The notes: a model not told the origin generated them from the letters alone. Counted from the stretch's first letter, positions 13,501-22,899 are shown. The stretch: DNA of 64,000 nucleotides from Loripinus fragilis (GCA_964019695.1 OZ026520.1:21900130-21964129), one strand, 5' to 3'. Made by a program: numbers and translations.

Positions 13501-15832
13501 ATTGTAAACGCATTATCGCTCAGACTGGGGTTCGCCGTCAGGTGCTGGGCTTTATGCTTGTGAGGTGGGTAAAACATGGAGGATGGTGATACGGAAAAAT
13601 ATCACCCTAGTAGGGTGATACAAGATTTTGTATTTTTGAGTCAGAAAAGGGGTTGTATCAGGTGAATTTCTTTGCAGGTATATAATAAAAATCGTTATGG
13701 CACATTCACTTCTGTTTTCCAACCAAATCAGTTGTGATTTCAAAGAATACAGCACAGTTCCTTTATAACACATATTGTTATAATATGGATTTAAATATAA
13801 CATGGTCATGTTGTGGCTCCTAATTTTTTTACCATAAAATTTTACAATTATAGGAAAAAAGAACAAAAAGACTGTGGTCATTTTCCTATACATTGAAATT
13901 ATGTTGTAAAATTGCCCCTTTATAACACAATTCATTTTATAACATGACCTATATTCTGTTATTCGTGTAATCTTGATGTCTGTATGGATGAAATATTTAA
14001 TGTATGTTTTGAAATATGAATTATTAATTACATGTATTCCCATGCTGGAGGCTTGCCTGTAGTAGAGCACACTTGGTGGCAAGCTTAACCCTTTTGTATA
14101 CAAATGGATTCTTTCTTCTGGTATGATACAGTAAACTTGGGATAGTCCATTGTACATATCTAGGGATGTCAGGTTTTATATTTTTTTAAAAATGTATTTT
14201 TTGTCTTAAGATCTGCTTTACCTTGACAAATAGTGTAGACCCTGATGAAATGCCGCATTATGCCGCACTTCATCTGGGTATTCACCATGCGCGGATCCAA
14301 AAATTTCGTCAGAGGGGGTCCAAATTTGATAAGTTTTTTGTTTATGAGGGGAGAAAGGATCCAAATACCACTATAAATGGGCCATCATCGGATCGCCAGC
14401 GACATCTCAATTAAATGGTGTTTCCCTGGCACGCAGATGATGGCCCAACATTGAATGCTGGCTTGGTAGCTTTGTGAGTTTTCAGGTGATCTCGACCAGT
14501 ATTGCTAAGAAACTCTATATTTTTGTGATTTTCAGGGGAAGTCTGGACCCCCTATCCCTCCCCCTCTGGATTTGCCCATTTTCACTGTTGGTAAAAGTAC
14601 CCGTTTAAGGGTTTCCTGAATACAAATGGTTAACAAGCGGTTAGGAATGCATATAATGTAAAGACAGAAAATATTAAAATCCAAGTCAAAATCATAATGG
14701 CTTGGCAAATTCAGAGATTCATTTACAATTTTTGGCTTATGGGTCCTGGGACTCGCTCTTTCCTATATCAATGAGTCAATCTGAAAACTTATGAGTCCAG
14801 AACACTATCTTTAATGACAAGTCTGCTATACTATTGCATCCTGGGACTCGCTGAAATAAAAACTTTGCATCCTAGAGACAAAATTGTGCATAAAAGATGC
14901 AGGATGCGCAGGTAACAAAATCACTGGGCAAAGAGTTAAAGAAGAGATATTGAGCAGTGAGTTTCGATGCAGTGTGCCAGGGTAAAGTGATATCATTCAA
15001 TTATACCCCAAAGGAATTTAACATTTTAGAGAGCAGGGTATTGACAATTGGATAATCCCTGCAGTGCAAGGTTAAGCTGGGCTGTATTATGTGATAGTTA
15101 TAATCCCTGGCATCCTCCTTAATTGGTTTGATTTAATTTGTTACGTCCCAGTCAACAATCTTTCAGTTATGTCCGGATGGGTCTTCCTGAGGTTGAACCA
15201 GTACTAAGCAAGGATTAATGTGTATCCTGGGTCAGGTGTGGTACTTGATTGTATTGATTCCTGATCTTTGCACCCTTACTTACTTTGCTCAAGGACACAA
15301 TGCAATGAAGCCGGTGAGCCTCGAACTCTTGAGTCAAGCACTCTTCCACTGAGCCACTGCGCTCCCCCATCCTCCATATATGGGAGGGCATTGGTTACAA
15401 ATGACTAGTGCAAAATGCTTAAAAACTAACTGACCCGGTTAAAGTCTCATGGACATTATAGATGGGGGATCAATGGAGGGCATCATAATTCAAAACAAGA
15501 TGTTAATTTTTTTGGAAAATTCCTTTCAGGAATACCATCTGAGTGTTAAACAGATTGGATCTAGACCAGGCCCGACATTTTGTCAGGCCTGATCTGGGTC
15601 CAATCTGTTTGCAAAGGTTATGAGCAGACAGCACTGGTAGGCAAAGAGTTAACACAGCCATCCCTGAAAGTTTTTGGCAGGTGCATTATACATGTACATA
15701 AAAGAATAAGAAAACATTAACATTTTTCAAGCTGAATCGACAAACAATGATCTCACCATTTTTAACAGCTTTGCAGAGTTGTGTCCACCAGGAAGCTGAC
15801 TTGGACTCTGTTTCTCCTGCACCACTCATCAT
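1111..15832 (-). CDS. Ankyrin repeat and SOCS box protein (ASB family), five coding exons
   Basis: Predicted substrate receptor of an Elongin B/C-Cullin 5 ubiquitin ligase. Coding segments in transcript order are 15832-15757, 8043-7928, 4172-4064, 2479-2357 and 1580-1111 (76+116+109+123+470 nt), which sum to 894 nt, or 297 residues plus TGA. Every junction has GT/AG and matching phase. Ankyrin repeats run from about residue 25 to 235, with clear cores SPLHLAISQ (56-64), ETPLHIACRRGN (88-99), CTPLFHAIYSH (121-131) and SPLDHAVCHNQ. The SOCS box is about 251-297: BC-box TLGGSCRIAIRRHL (253-266) binds Elongin C in this family, and LPIPLKLKDFL (284-294) is the Cul5-box-like end. The start is the first of two adjacent ATGs; an in-frame TAG lies 48 nt upstream in the same exon. 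The subfamily could not be assigned. Donor and acceptor sites of this gene have been tandemly amplified (see arrays). The gene runs divergently from the optineurin-like gene. Confidence 0.82.
1713..1862. mobile_element. Foldback MITE, family FB4, copy 1
   Basis: Long inverted arms (GGTCTC... facing GAGACCCGAAGTATTCATGA) of about 60 bp flank a 30-bp loop in intron 4 of the ASB gene. A second copy lies at 35423-35562. It would form a strong hairpin in RNA. Confidence 0.65.
2357..2479 (-). CDS. ASB-type gene, coding exon 4
   Basis: 123 nt between the acceptor TATTGTTACAG and the donor AAAG|GTAAGT (minus strand). It encodes residues 101-141, an ankyrin repeat with GIVKRLLKAGSPIN and CTPLFHAIYSHQTDVADLLIK. 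Both ends are phase 1, as the flanking exons require. Confidence 0.85.
2540..3050. mobile_element. Hairpin element (family HP), split by a SINE
   Basis: The family is recognised by GGGTACTCAAAAGAAC-type arms facing GGTTCTTTTGAGCACC. Here the left part (2540-2575, CAGATAAGAGTG...) and right part (2904-3050) are separated by a SINE insertion. Other copies lie at about 6005-6120, 40615-40940, 46872-47215, 47515-47610, 56985-57172 and 63480-63650. Confidence 0.6.
2576..2889 (-). mobile_element. tRNA-derived SINE, family B (copy 1)
   Basis: On the minus strand the head reads like a tRNA. An A-box-like GTAGCGCAGTCGGTAACGTG stretch near 2870-2889 and a B-box-like region follow, then an unrelated body and a tail of the (AAAC)n type near 2576-2595. 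A perfect 14-bp target duplication AAATTAATTTTCTT flanks it (2562-2575 and 2890-2903). It sits inside a hairpin element. A plus-strand copy is at 52440-52763. Confidence 0.85.
3121..3409. mobile_element. Foldback element, GGATCC family, copy 1
   Basis: It starts CAGATCCAGAAAGTTTTGTC and ends with CCCTCTGGATC, matching copies at 10806-11106 and 14289-14580. All share a right half with a TTTGTGATTTTCAGGGGG-like motif. There is no coding capacity. Confidence 0.5.
3723..4139. repeat. 99-bp tandem repeat made from ASB exon 3 and its donor site (4 units)
   Basis: Four near-identical units of 98-99 bp carry the last ~75 bp of ASB exon 3, its GTGAGT donor and about 30 bp of intron. On the plus strand the donor complements (ACTCAC) are at 3761, 3860, 3959 and 4058. 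The copy at 4058-4063 abuts the complete exon and is taken as the authentic donor. The other three are downstream decoys. In the exon frame the intron reads into TAA eight codons after the junction, so use of a later donor would truncate the protein. Assembly collapse or expansion is possible. Confidence 0.9.
4064..4172 (-). CDS. ASB-type gene, coding exon 3
   Basis: 109 nt after the acceptor TATACACAG (minus strand), starting in phase 0 with GGACAAGAG and ending GGAATATAG|GTGAGT. It encodes residues 65-100 plus a split Gly: GQEEIVELLLNYG then ETPLHIACRRGNI, a classic ankyrin repeat. The 3' two thirds of this exon are repeated in tandem downstream. Confidence 0.85.
4353..6209. other. ASB intron 2, repeat-rich, no exon seen
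   Basis: It holds a unit of the TGACCTTGACCT satellite family (about 4808-4935; relatives at 43650-44350). It also holds decayed duplications with AAAGAAACAAACA and GGGCCCAT-type low-complexity blocks (5300-5650) and a partial HP hairpin copy (6005-6120). No conserved reading frame was found. Confidence 0.45.
6210..7918. mobile_element. Pearl/HINE-like non-autonomous element P1 with rearranged left end
   Basis: A main body at about 6643-7911 starts TTTATCCCCCGACGAAGCCGG and ends in TTGCCTTGTTTT. It carries a GTCCGTCC microsatellite near the left end and about 120-150-bp internal direct repeats. To its left, 6318-6462 is an inverted pair of left ends, and 6222-6300 is an inverted right-end fragment. 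Further copies are at 48528-51536 and 58455-60075. Core repeats beside an ACGG/CCGT microsatellite resemble bivalve pearl elements (Helentron-like); that classification is inferred. Confidence 0.65.
7019..7031 (+). promoter_or_regulatory. DR1 nuclear-receptor-type motif inside element P1
   Basis: GGGTCA-A-AGGTCA, a direct repeat with one-base spacing, the form bound by RXR/HNF4-type receptors. The same motif is kept in the two other P1 copies (50645-50657 and, inverted, 59327-59339). Function is untested; it may simply be ancestral to the element. Confidence 0.35.
7928..8043 (-). CDS. ASB-type gene, coding exon 2
   Basis: 116 nt between the acceptor GTTTTACAG and the donor TCTCAG|GTACAT (minus strand). 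It starts with GT completing a split Gly codon and ends in phase 0. It encodes residues 26-64, including DRLIISSLLESHKE and ESPLHLAISQ. Element P1 begins only about 17 nt beyond the donor, and a foldback element begins about 12 nt before the acceptor, so mobile DNA encloses the exon. Confidence 0.82.
8056..8268. mobile_element. Foldback MITE, family FB2, copy 1
   Basis: The outer arms carry GAGGTTATAAAAC and a CATGCTC motif. The core is the near-perfect palindrome TGTTAAAATGCCAACAATTG... . The family recurs at 35082-35325, 61200-61682 and 61686-61928. Confidence 0.6.
8296..8452. mobile_element. Large palindrome, family FB3, copy 1
   Basis: The arms start ACTTTAGTAACTTGATCTGA and end with the complementary TCAAGTTACTAAAGTAATAA, with internal complementary TGGCTGCG/CGCAGCCA. 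A second copy at 32772-32929 shares the arms and the adjoining TATACCTACATAAAAAC flank in opposite order. Both regions also carry TGACGTCA-type motifs nearby. Confidence 0.6.
9028..10254 (-). mobile_element. Pearl/HINE-like element P2 with ~150-bp tandem core repeats
   Basis: Six tandem core monomers of about 150 bp are marked by TATGTAACCTTTGATG near 9160, 9308, 9459, 9616, 9766 and 9916. They are followed by an (ACGG)n microsatellite (10153-10203) and a terminal hairpin CCGCCACTAAAG-type sequence (about 10220-10254). This arrangement matches bivalve pearl-type elements. A second copy is nested in P1 at 48806-50512. It has no transposase. Confidence 0.65.
10330..11960. repeat. Three diverged copies of a ~300-bp sequence
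   Basis: Copies begin near 10350, 11400 and 11740. They share CCGGATAGGC-type starts and CGTCGATAGCATCAACGTTT-type ends. The first two are separated by a GGATCC foldback element (10806-11106) and a homopolymer G run (10832-10846). The left arm ends with TATATTAACG TTGGCAAGC-like sequence that recurs near 12500. This looks like an old tandem or segmental duplication. No coding frame was found. Confidence 0.45.
10806..11106. mobile_element. Foldback element, GGATCC family, copy 2
   Basis: Starts GTGCGGATCCAGGAATTTTC and ends CCCTCTGGATCCGCAC, a clear terminal inverted repeat. The interior has poly-G and two GGTCCAACTTTTTCCAGGGG repeats. Confidence 0.6.
12050..12277. mobile_element. Palindrome-cored MITE ending GGGTTAA
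   Basis: The core is AAACAGTGTGGACCCAGATC facing GATCTACACTGTTT, and the right end is CTTTAAGGGTTAA. The right end matches the TTAA-flanked MITE family at 46208-46405 and 61372-61620. The left end is degraded. Confidence 0.45.
12278..14288. other. ASB intron 1, AT-rich, no exon seen
   Basis: Mostly T-rich and A-rich DNA. 13560-13690 is related to 32340-32450 in the optineurin-like gene region (shared GGTGATACGGAAAAATATCA motif), so it is a dispersed repeat. The 13.8-13.93 kb part repeats the AATGACCA inverted motif also seen at 370-475. No conserved coding segment was recognised. Confidence 0.4.
14289..14580. mobile_element. Foldback element, GGATCC family, copy 3
   Basis: Starts GCGCGGATCCAAAAATTTCG and ends CCCTCTGGATTTGC, with the same interior motifs as the copies at 3121 and 10806. 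An internal inverted pair surrounds CCATCATCGGATC. Confidence 0.55.
15119..15367 (-). mobile_element. tRNA-derived SINE, family A (copy 1)
   Basis: On the minus strand the head is GAGCGCAGTGGCTCAGTGGA (A box) with a B box in the GTTCGAGGCTC stretch. The 3' body ends in a GATTGTTGACTGGGACGTAA-like sequence and an AT-rich tail. An 8-bp duplication CATCCTCC flanks it (15111-15118, 15368-15375). Other full copies are at 36395, 47984, 54649(-) and 56265. Confidence 0.8.
15410..15656. mobile_element. Palindrome-cored MITE ending GCAAAGAGTTAA
   Basis: The core is CAGATTGGATCTAGACCAGG facing CCTGATCTGGGTCCAATCTG. The right end matches the TTAA-bounded family seen complete at 32967-33187. The left end is unclear. 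Confidence 0.4.
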
Positions 15833-15885
15833 TTGGACTAATCCAAGTTCATTTATTGCCTTTATAAGGTAGACTTTCTAGGCTG
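15757..15885 (-). CDS. ASB-type gene, first coding exon (5' UTR plus residues 1-25)
   Basis: Begins after the acceptor GGTTATTTTCAG (minus strand). About 53 nt of 5' UTR includes an in-frame TAG. Coding runs from ATG at 15832 to the donor AAAATG|GTGAGA. It encodes MMSGAGETESKSASWW then TQLCKAVKNG, leading in phase into exon 2. The presence of an acceptor means at least one further 5' non-coding exon lies upstream (higher coordinates). Its acceptor has been amplified into the adjacent minisatellite. Confidence 0.7.
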
Positions 15886-15886
15886 C

Positions 15887-16433
15887 TGAAAATAACCATG
15901 ACTGCATGAGTACAACTTTCTGTGATAACCATGAGTACAAATTTCTGCTGAAATTACCATGAGTACAAATTTCTGCTGTAATTACCATGGGAACAATCTT
16001 CTTCTGTAATTACCATGAAAACAAATTTCTGCTGAAATAACCATGAGTACAAAGTTCTGCTGTAATTACCATGGGAACAATCTTCTTCTGTAATTACCAT
16101 GAAAACAAATTTCTGCTGAAATAACCATGAGTACAAAGTTCTGCTGTAATTACCATGGGAACAATCTTCTTCTGTAATAACCATGAAAACAAATTTCTGC
16201 TGAAATAACCATGAGTACAAATTTCTGCTGTAATTACCATGAGTACAAATTTTTGCTTTAATAACCATGAGTACAAATTTCTGCTGAAATAACCATGAGT
16301 ACAAACTTCTTCTGCAATTACAATGAGAACAATTTTCTTCTGTAATTACCACGAGAACAATTTTCTTCTGTAATTACCACGAGAACAAATTTCTTCTGTA
16401 ATTACCATGAGAACAAATGTCTTCTGTAATTAG
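15887..16433. repeat. 28-bp minisatellite built on the acceptor of the first ASB coding exon
   Basis: About 19 units of 28 bp. On the minus strand each unit reads TTATTTCAGCAG followed by AAATTTGTACTCATGG, so most units contain the same TTTCAG|CAG as the authentic exon acceptor next door. Variants alternate in a three-unit (84-bp) higher-order pattern around 15960-16200. The array resumes at 18353 beyond a 1.9-kb insertion. Open frames through it are a by-product of the unit length. Confidence 0.88.
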
Positions 16434-18352
16434 TGTATACCCCAGGAACAAAAAAGGGCACGGTAACTTTATAAAAAAGGGCACTTCAAGCGCCCGCTGA
16501 ATGGTCAAAAAGGGCACTTTATGCGCACGCTGACGGATCAAAAAGGGCACATTTACTGTCTTCGTTCCCCTCCTCCCCCCCCCCCACACACCAAAGAGAG
16601 TCTTATATTCTCTATTTATATATTGTCTTTGCTCCACTCCCAATCCAACATTCCTTCCTTTGTTCCTTTAAATGGACGTCCCTTTTAAAATTTGTTCCCC
16701 AGCTTTAAAAGATCTTATGTTCCCTTTTCACTTATATGGTCTTTGTTCCTCTCAAAATCTATCATTTAATTTGTTCTCTCATAGCTAAAAAATTTTCCCT
16801 TTTCCCCCAAAACGCTTGGGAGGAAATATGTCAAAATGAAATAAATGTTACTGTAATAGTATCAAGGGAGGTAAGTTGATAAAACATGAAAATAATTAAT
16901 TCATGCAGAAATATGATTTCTTTTTCAACACAATTAAAATGAAACTATTAAAAGGTATTAACATATCATTTTTTATTACATATCAGGCAATAAAGCATTT
17001 AGTTAACAAAAAAATCACCAGCTTAAAGGCACAGTAGGAAATACCACAAACGTTTGATAACCCTAAGAACTACAGGGTTTTTTCTCAGCATTTTGGGAAC
17101 ATGACCCGACCCCTAGAATTGGGAATTTTCGCGTTGTTTTATACAAAATTGGGAAAAAACACACCCTATAATAAAAACAAAAATATCAAGTATTTCGTTT
17201 ATTCAACTTCTTACTCTTCACTGACTCATAAGCAAATTCTGAAATCTGATTTACAATCTGATTTACCATTTGTTGTGGGTGCTCAAAAGAACCCTCTTAT
17301 TAAACAGTCGCTGGTCTGGAACTAGACATGTATCTTGTGTGCTCTGGGACCCATCAGACGATTGATTGTCATACCTGCTGTCATGATTTGAATGAGTGTC
17401 ATCACACTGAGAAGGTACACCAGCGGATGTCGACGGACAATTTTTTGTGGCAGCAGACGATTCGGCAATTTCGGCCGATGCTTCTACTTTTTCGGTCTGT
17501 TTGGGGGTGATATTTGCAGAATTCTCCGATGCTAATGCTTGCTGACGAAAAAGTCTATCTTTTTTTTTTACTTGACTCCGTTTTTTTTAGTTTCTTTCTG
17601 TAATATTTCGCATTGTGCGACATCGCGAAAATATGTTACAAGCTTTTTCTTTTTTTGTTATGAGAAAGGCGCCCCGTTTAATCTAAATTAATACACCAGA
17701 GTAGGGTACCAGTAAAATAAACCATGTGTGTTTATTACAAACTCCCCGGCACCTTCTCGAATAAATTCTGCTGAATTGCCGCAAAGGGACGTTACCGTTT
17801 GGGAGTTTGCAATATTCGGTTATTTCCCTTGTATCATTCGGACTGTTCGGACCCGCTCTTTCAACCACAAACATAGACATCGTAAAATGGCGATATTTTG
17901 TTATTTTTTCTCCCGTTTTTTTTTTGTTCCTTGAATTGGGAATTTTCTTATTCAAATTGGGAAAAAAACATACTTTTTGGCATTGGGAACACGACCGAAT
18001 ATCGGTCGTCAAAACGGGCCAAAAAAAACCCTGAACTATATATGGTCATTGTGTAAAAAGCACAATTACGATGTCAACTTGACCTTGTCAAGTGCATGTA
18101 CACTGTCCTGTCTGTAAACAGGTACAGATTTCTTACGTAATCAGGTCACATATTGATTAAAATACTCAAGATTCTCGGACTACGGCTAGAGTTACAAAGG
18201 AAAATGGACCTTCACACCAAGAAAAGGGACCGTTCTTATAAAGAAAAAAGGCTACGATCGGTCAGAAAAAAGGCATGGCGCACAGGAAAAGGGCATGGCG
18301 CTCCAAGAAAAGGACATGGCGCAGCACCATGCTAAAAGGGCCTAGGGGAAAC
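16434..18352. mobile_element. 1.9-kb insertion splitting the 28-bp minisatellite
   Basis: Left end GTGTATACCCCAGG and right end CCTAGGGGAAACAC are imperfect inverted repeats. TAATTA occurs at both flanks, and removing the segment rejoins the array in register. Both subterminal regions carry AAAAGGGCA repeats (16455-16550; 18190-18335 in part). The interior has two related GAATTGGGAATTTTC blocks (17115, 17932). There is no transposase frame. It is a non-autonomous element of unknown class. Confidence 0.6.
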
Positions 18353-18807
18353 ACTAGTAATTACCATGAGTACAAAATCTGCTGAAATAACAATGAGTAC
18401 AAATTTCTTCTGTAATAACCATGAGTACAAATTTCTTCAAATTTCTGCTGAAATAACCATAAGTACAAATTTCTGCTGAAATAGCCATGAGTGCAAATTT
18501 CTGCCGTAATAACCATGAGTACAAATTTCCTTTGTAATAACCATGAGTACAAATTTCTGCTGTAATAACCATGAGTACAAATTTCTGCTGAAATAAACAT
18601 GAGTACAAATTTCTGCTGAAATAACCATGAGTAGAAAATTTCTGCTGAAATGACCATGAGTACAAATTTCTTCTGTAATTACCATGAGTACAAATTTCTG
18701 CTGAAACAACCTTTAGTACAAATTTTTGCTGAAATAACCTTGAGAACAATTTTCTGCTGTAATAACTATGAGTAAAAATTTCTGCCGAGATAGCCATGAG
18801 TACAAAG
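18353..18807. repeat. 28-bp minisatellite, second half (about 16 units)
   Basis: Same unit as 15887-16433 but more uniform (mostly CCATGAGTACAAATTTCTGC). Minus-strand reading again gives TTATTTCAGCAG in most units. Both halves were one array before the 16434-18352 insertion. Confidence 0.88.
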
Positions 18808-18942
18808 TGACGCAGGAAAGAAAGCACTCTACCCGGGGACTCTACCATTGAGCATCAAAAGGTAATCTGTATCTGTAGGTTACTGGAAATGGACTCATTC
18901 GCTGAGCATAAATTATCCAGGGTGGGTGTGCGCTGATGTTAC

Positions 18943-19254
18943 TTAATCTCGAGAAATAGTTTGCTTGAAGCTATCTACAGTTTCACAGTCTATAGCACTT
19001 TGTGGCAATATGTTCCAGTCTTTAATAGATCTAGTTCTTGGGAAAAAAGAATTCCTGTATACTTCAGAATTAGCACTTTCTATTTTCAGTTGTTTGTTAT
19101 GTCCGTGTCTTGATCTTCTGTTGTTGTATGTGATGTGCTGATCGGCAGGGATAGCTACCAGATCGTTGACAATCTTGTAGAGCAGAATAAGGCGTTGTTC
19201 TCGTCTCCGCTCATGCAGGGGTTTCCACCCTAGCTCCTCCATCAATGCCAATAA
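18943..19254 (-). pseudogene. LINE reverse-transcriptase C-terminal fragment
   Basis: Encodes about 102 residues with GWKPLHERRREQRLILLYK, then RNSFFPRTRSIKDWNILP and a DCETVDSFKQ end. This is the typical tail of non-LTR retrotransposon ORF2 (CR1/jockey-like groups). It has no catalytic domain, is 5'-truncated, and is a dead relic. Confidence 0.75.
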
Positions 19255-19990
19255 ACTGAAAAATCTTCAAGCTAAAATTTGATACAAAACACACTGATAT
19301 TTCCAAAAAGAAAATGGATTAGGTCCATTTCGTTAGCATGTATTAAATGCCTTTAATATGGAAAAGATGAATTCATACACGACGCGACATGGTAAAACTT
19401 TGCATGCTTTTTCGTAAACGGTTTGGATCCAGATCAGGACCACAAAGGCTTGTAACAATTTCAGCTTAATAGTCTCTATACTTGTAGCATTAAAAGTTAT
19501 TGCATAGAAATGTTTACATCCCTAAGTGTCCATATTATTCGACTGAGGAAAGTAAATGGAAATAAACCTGAAAGATCTCGACTTTCGTTTCGATGAGGGT
19601 GGAGTTCGCGCGTTAACCATACAGACTATAGTTGCTCTTCCGACTGTCAGCGTTCCTCCCCAGTAAAACAGTCAACCAATCACAGCCATCGATACAAAAC
19701 ATACAGGTTTCCGGAAAATCCAAGTTTGCATTGGAGGACGGGAACCAATCAACCATGGTCCGACCACAGATTTAGACTGCTTCACTGCCCCCTCGTATGA
19801 ATTAGGGACAGTAGCAGGCCAGTAGTCACGTGTTTTATTCTACCACTGAGATGAGTGGAGTAACTACACGTCATAGATGTATTCATAATCAGGCAGTGTA
19901 TTTATAGTATCGCTAATGTCTAACAGTCACCTGCATAGATTACACTTTACCTATTAGCGTCGTCTGCTGAATATTTTTGAAAATAGTGTG
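19255..19990. other. Intergenic, no gene seen
   Basis: A mixed sequence. 19420-19445 has a fragment of the GGATCCAGATCAGGAC palindrome family. The remainder shows no recognisable coding or repeat unit apart from a motif shared with 20690-20830 (ACCACAGATTTAG near 19765 and 20678). Confidence 0.3.
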
Positions 19991-20346
19991 CAGGGGCGTG
20001 CCTGAGGGCAAAATCAAAGTACGCAGGGGGTGGGTATGGGAGGGGGTGTCCCCCTCCCTTACGTTAGGAAAAAAAAAAAAATATGAACTAAATGGTGGCT
20101 TCTCCTGCATTTTCTGAATCTAAACACCGCCTTAATTGTTTCCAAAACAAAAGTGAAAAACAGTCAAAATACTATTGCTTTGGTTCAGGATTATTACAAA
20201 ATCGGTATACTTGTAATGTAAAGACCTAACCTGGTTGAGGCATGTTTTTATTGCATTTTTCGCGATTTAAGACGTTTTTATTTTTTGAACATTCAAAAAT
20301 TAAAGTACGCAGCTGCGTACTTTGCGTATACGCAGGCACACCCCTG
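19991..20346. mobile_element. CAGGGG-terminus DNA transposon, 5-bp target duplication
   Basis: Ends CAGGGGCGTGCCTG and CAGGCACACCCCTG are inverted repeats flanked by GTGTG on both sides (19986-19990, 20347-20351). Subterminal TACGCAG repeats are inverted. Termini and a 5-bp duplication resemble hAT5-type elements. Related logic applies at 29995, 36619 and 45212. Confidence 0.6.
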
Positions 20347-21148
20347 GTGTGGATCCACAAAATATCGCAGATCAATTTATTCTGAGGTTAGATATATGTC
20401 ATTACATGTAGCTCACTTCTTTAATACAATGTGTTATCATGCGAAGAAAGAACCAAGTTGAAGGTTTAGAGAAAAAATACACCCTCAGTTCTTTTCGTAA
20501 CACAGAAGAAATCATGTAAATAAGATAAGAGAAAGTCGTCTATTTATAGATGATAAATAGACGCTTGGTTTACGTAAAGCATTCAGCGATATGGATTACC
20601 AGGGCGATTTTGCCACGGTGAAATTGGTTTTCGACAGACCTTGTAATATCTATATACGAGGTCGGTGAAGCAGACTACCACAGATTTAGTCTGGTTTCTC
20701 TAGTGAAACCAGACATGCGCAGTGCATAAAACCAGAGAGAGTTTTATCGCTCTATGGTCCGACTATAGGGACTGGACTATGGTCTGATTAACGCACGAAC
20801 TCCGCCGAGATGTATGCACGACCACTAAGCTAAGACCCAGTCGGCTGTTTGTATGACTGTCGTTTATTTATTTTTACGAACTCCCCAGTAGTGCTATTCT
20901 ATCCGTCCGTCCGTCTGTGCCAGTCTATCTGTGCCTGCCCGCCGGCCTGCTAGTACATATATCTATTTAGCTATCTGTCTTTCTGTCTGTCCGTCTGTCT
21001 GCCTGTCTATCTGTATGTATGTATATGTACGTCCGTACATCCGTCTGTTTGTCTGTCTATTTGTCCATTTGTTTGCCTATATGTCTGTCTGCATGCATGC
21101 CTGCCTGCTTGTCTGTCTGTTAGTCCGTCCGTCTGGTGGTCGGTCGGG
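20347..21148. repeat. Spacer followed by a degenerate CTGT/CCGT tetranucleotide tract
   Basis: 20347-20894 has no gene; it includes a hairpin TCTGGTTTC/GAAACCAGA at 20693-20714. 20895-21148 is a degenerate tetranucleotide microsatellite (CCGT, CTGT, TATG variants) that creates a spurious cysteine-rich frame. Confidence 0.7.
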
Positions 21149-22899
21149 CCTCAAGTAATTGTCTTTTTCAACAGACACAGCACCACAATGAATCTTATAG
21201 AAGAGAAGCCAATAGACTGCAAATTACGTCCCTTGATATAATATTAATAGACGTTGTATTTTCACACCTCGTCTGTGTGAGAGTCTAAGAATTAAGCCCA
21301 GTGGCCTCAGGATATGACCACTCAAGCTCATTGAGCATGTCACCGACACTACTGTGTTTTTCGCCATCTCCTGCAGGTCTAGCGGTTTGCCACCCACCCA
21401 ACTTTCTTAATTTGGTTAATTTGGGGTTTAGAGTAAGGGTTCCAAATGTGTATCAAAGTTTTGTATGCAACTTCTTTAGCACTCTTAGATGCAAAAGCCA
21501 AGTTCTTACCAAGTATCTCAGTTGCTTTAAAAAAATAGAGGAAATTTCATAGATATGTTGACCATAAGCCATGATAACAGCATTGTATTCCTAAGTGCAA
21601 TGCCAAGAGGTGTAACTGTTGTAAACAATTATGTTGTAGATGCACTATTAAATCTAACGTAAATGGTTGACAGTTATATATAGTTACTTCTTCGGATCTT
21701 GACTGAAGGTTAGACTAGTTATTAGTCTTATTAATAATGGTATTATATTTTCAGTAAAAGTTAAAAACTGTTTGGCACTTCTAGAAAGCAAGTCTACGTT
21801 TTACACACCTTGGCTGAGATTTATTAGGCCTTGTCCAGAGAATTGTGACTTTTATGTAATAGCCCCAGTCATATTTTCATAACAGCAACCAGCAACATAA
21901 GTTTATCGAGAGAACGCTACTGTCAGATTAAAAACAACACATATTAACAACCTTTGTTTTAATAGCTCCTTGTATGCTGGGTAATTTTTAATAATTGTTT
22001 GACGTCTGCAGGTTCTTATTAACATTACCATTTTTTTACAATTATTCTTTCAAGAATGGCACCAGAGTATCAAAAAGCTTGGATCAAGCTCAATCTTGAT
22101 ACAATGTCCGACAGGCAAATAGTTAAAAATGAAACTATTTTATTTTGCAGACTGAAATTTAAAGTAAACAAAAAGGTCAGCTATAAAGCAATAGCGAACA
22201 GACTTGGACACGTCTGCACCACACCAACATGTACAAGCAGGTGTTAATTGTCTGAGGCTAATTTGCCTCCATAAGGTGGTTCTAATGAATACCTTGAATC
22301 CATGTTTGGGCAAAATATGAAACAAGTATCAAACAAAGACTGTGTGTACTCTTTAGAAATGTCTGTTAGATGGTTCTAAATAAGTAGTGTCATCGTTTCA
22401 TGTCTTAGTCAGAAATAAGAAACAAATGTGAAAATAAATTTGGGTAATCATTTTAACTGTCTCCATTCGATGATTTTATGAGTATATCCGCAACCCATGA
22501 TTCTTGCAGCGATATAAAACAATTATAATCAGGCAAATACGGGATACTCATTAGAACTGCCATTAGAACTACCTGTGTGAGGTGGTTCTAATGATCGTGT
22601 AAATATGATACATGATTTCGGAATAGTAAAAACAATCATTAGACAAAAAAAAATAGATTTGTGCTCATTAGAACTGCTTCCTAGAGGTGGGCCTAATAAG
22701 TATCACCAATCCATGTTTTGGACAGAAATAAATACGGATACAGATTGAACAAGTATCAAACATTACTGTTCATTATACAGAATTGCATCGACGAGGTGGT
22801 TCAAATGAGTACCCACAAGTTGAGAAATATCACAAAATTGGAACATTTAGATCTGGACTCTTCGTTGCAAAAATGAGTTTTTTTTTATATCTATTGTAC
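21149..22899. other. Intergenic, with diverged repeats of GGTGGTTCTAATGA
   Basis: No gene is recognised. Between about 22255 and 22810 the motif GGTGGTTCTAATGA or ATTAGAACTGC recurs about every 100-300 bp, each followed by sequence like ATCCATGTTTGG and ACAAGTATCAAACA. This indicates a decayed tandem family. Confidence 0.4.

Noticed and set aside
15954..18848. Minus-strand frames with repeated His-Gly-Tyr-Phe-Ser-Arg-Asn-Leu motifs
   Set aside because: Products of the 28-bp minisatellite, which has few stops; no start context, domain or splice support.
20931..21158. A cysteine-rich secreted-looking small protein
   Set aside because: It is a translation of a degenerate CTGT/CCGT tetranucleotide tract.
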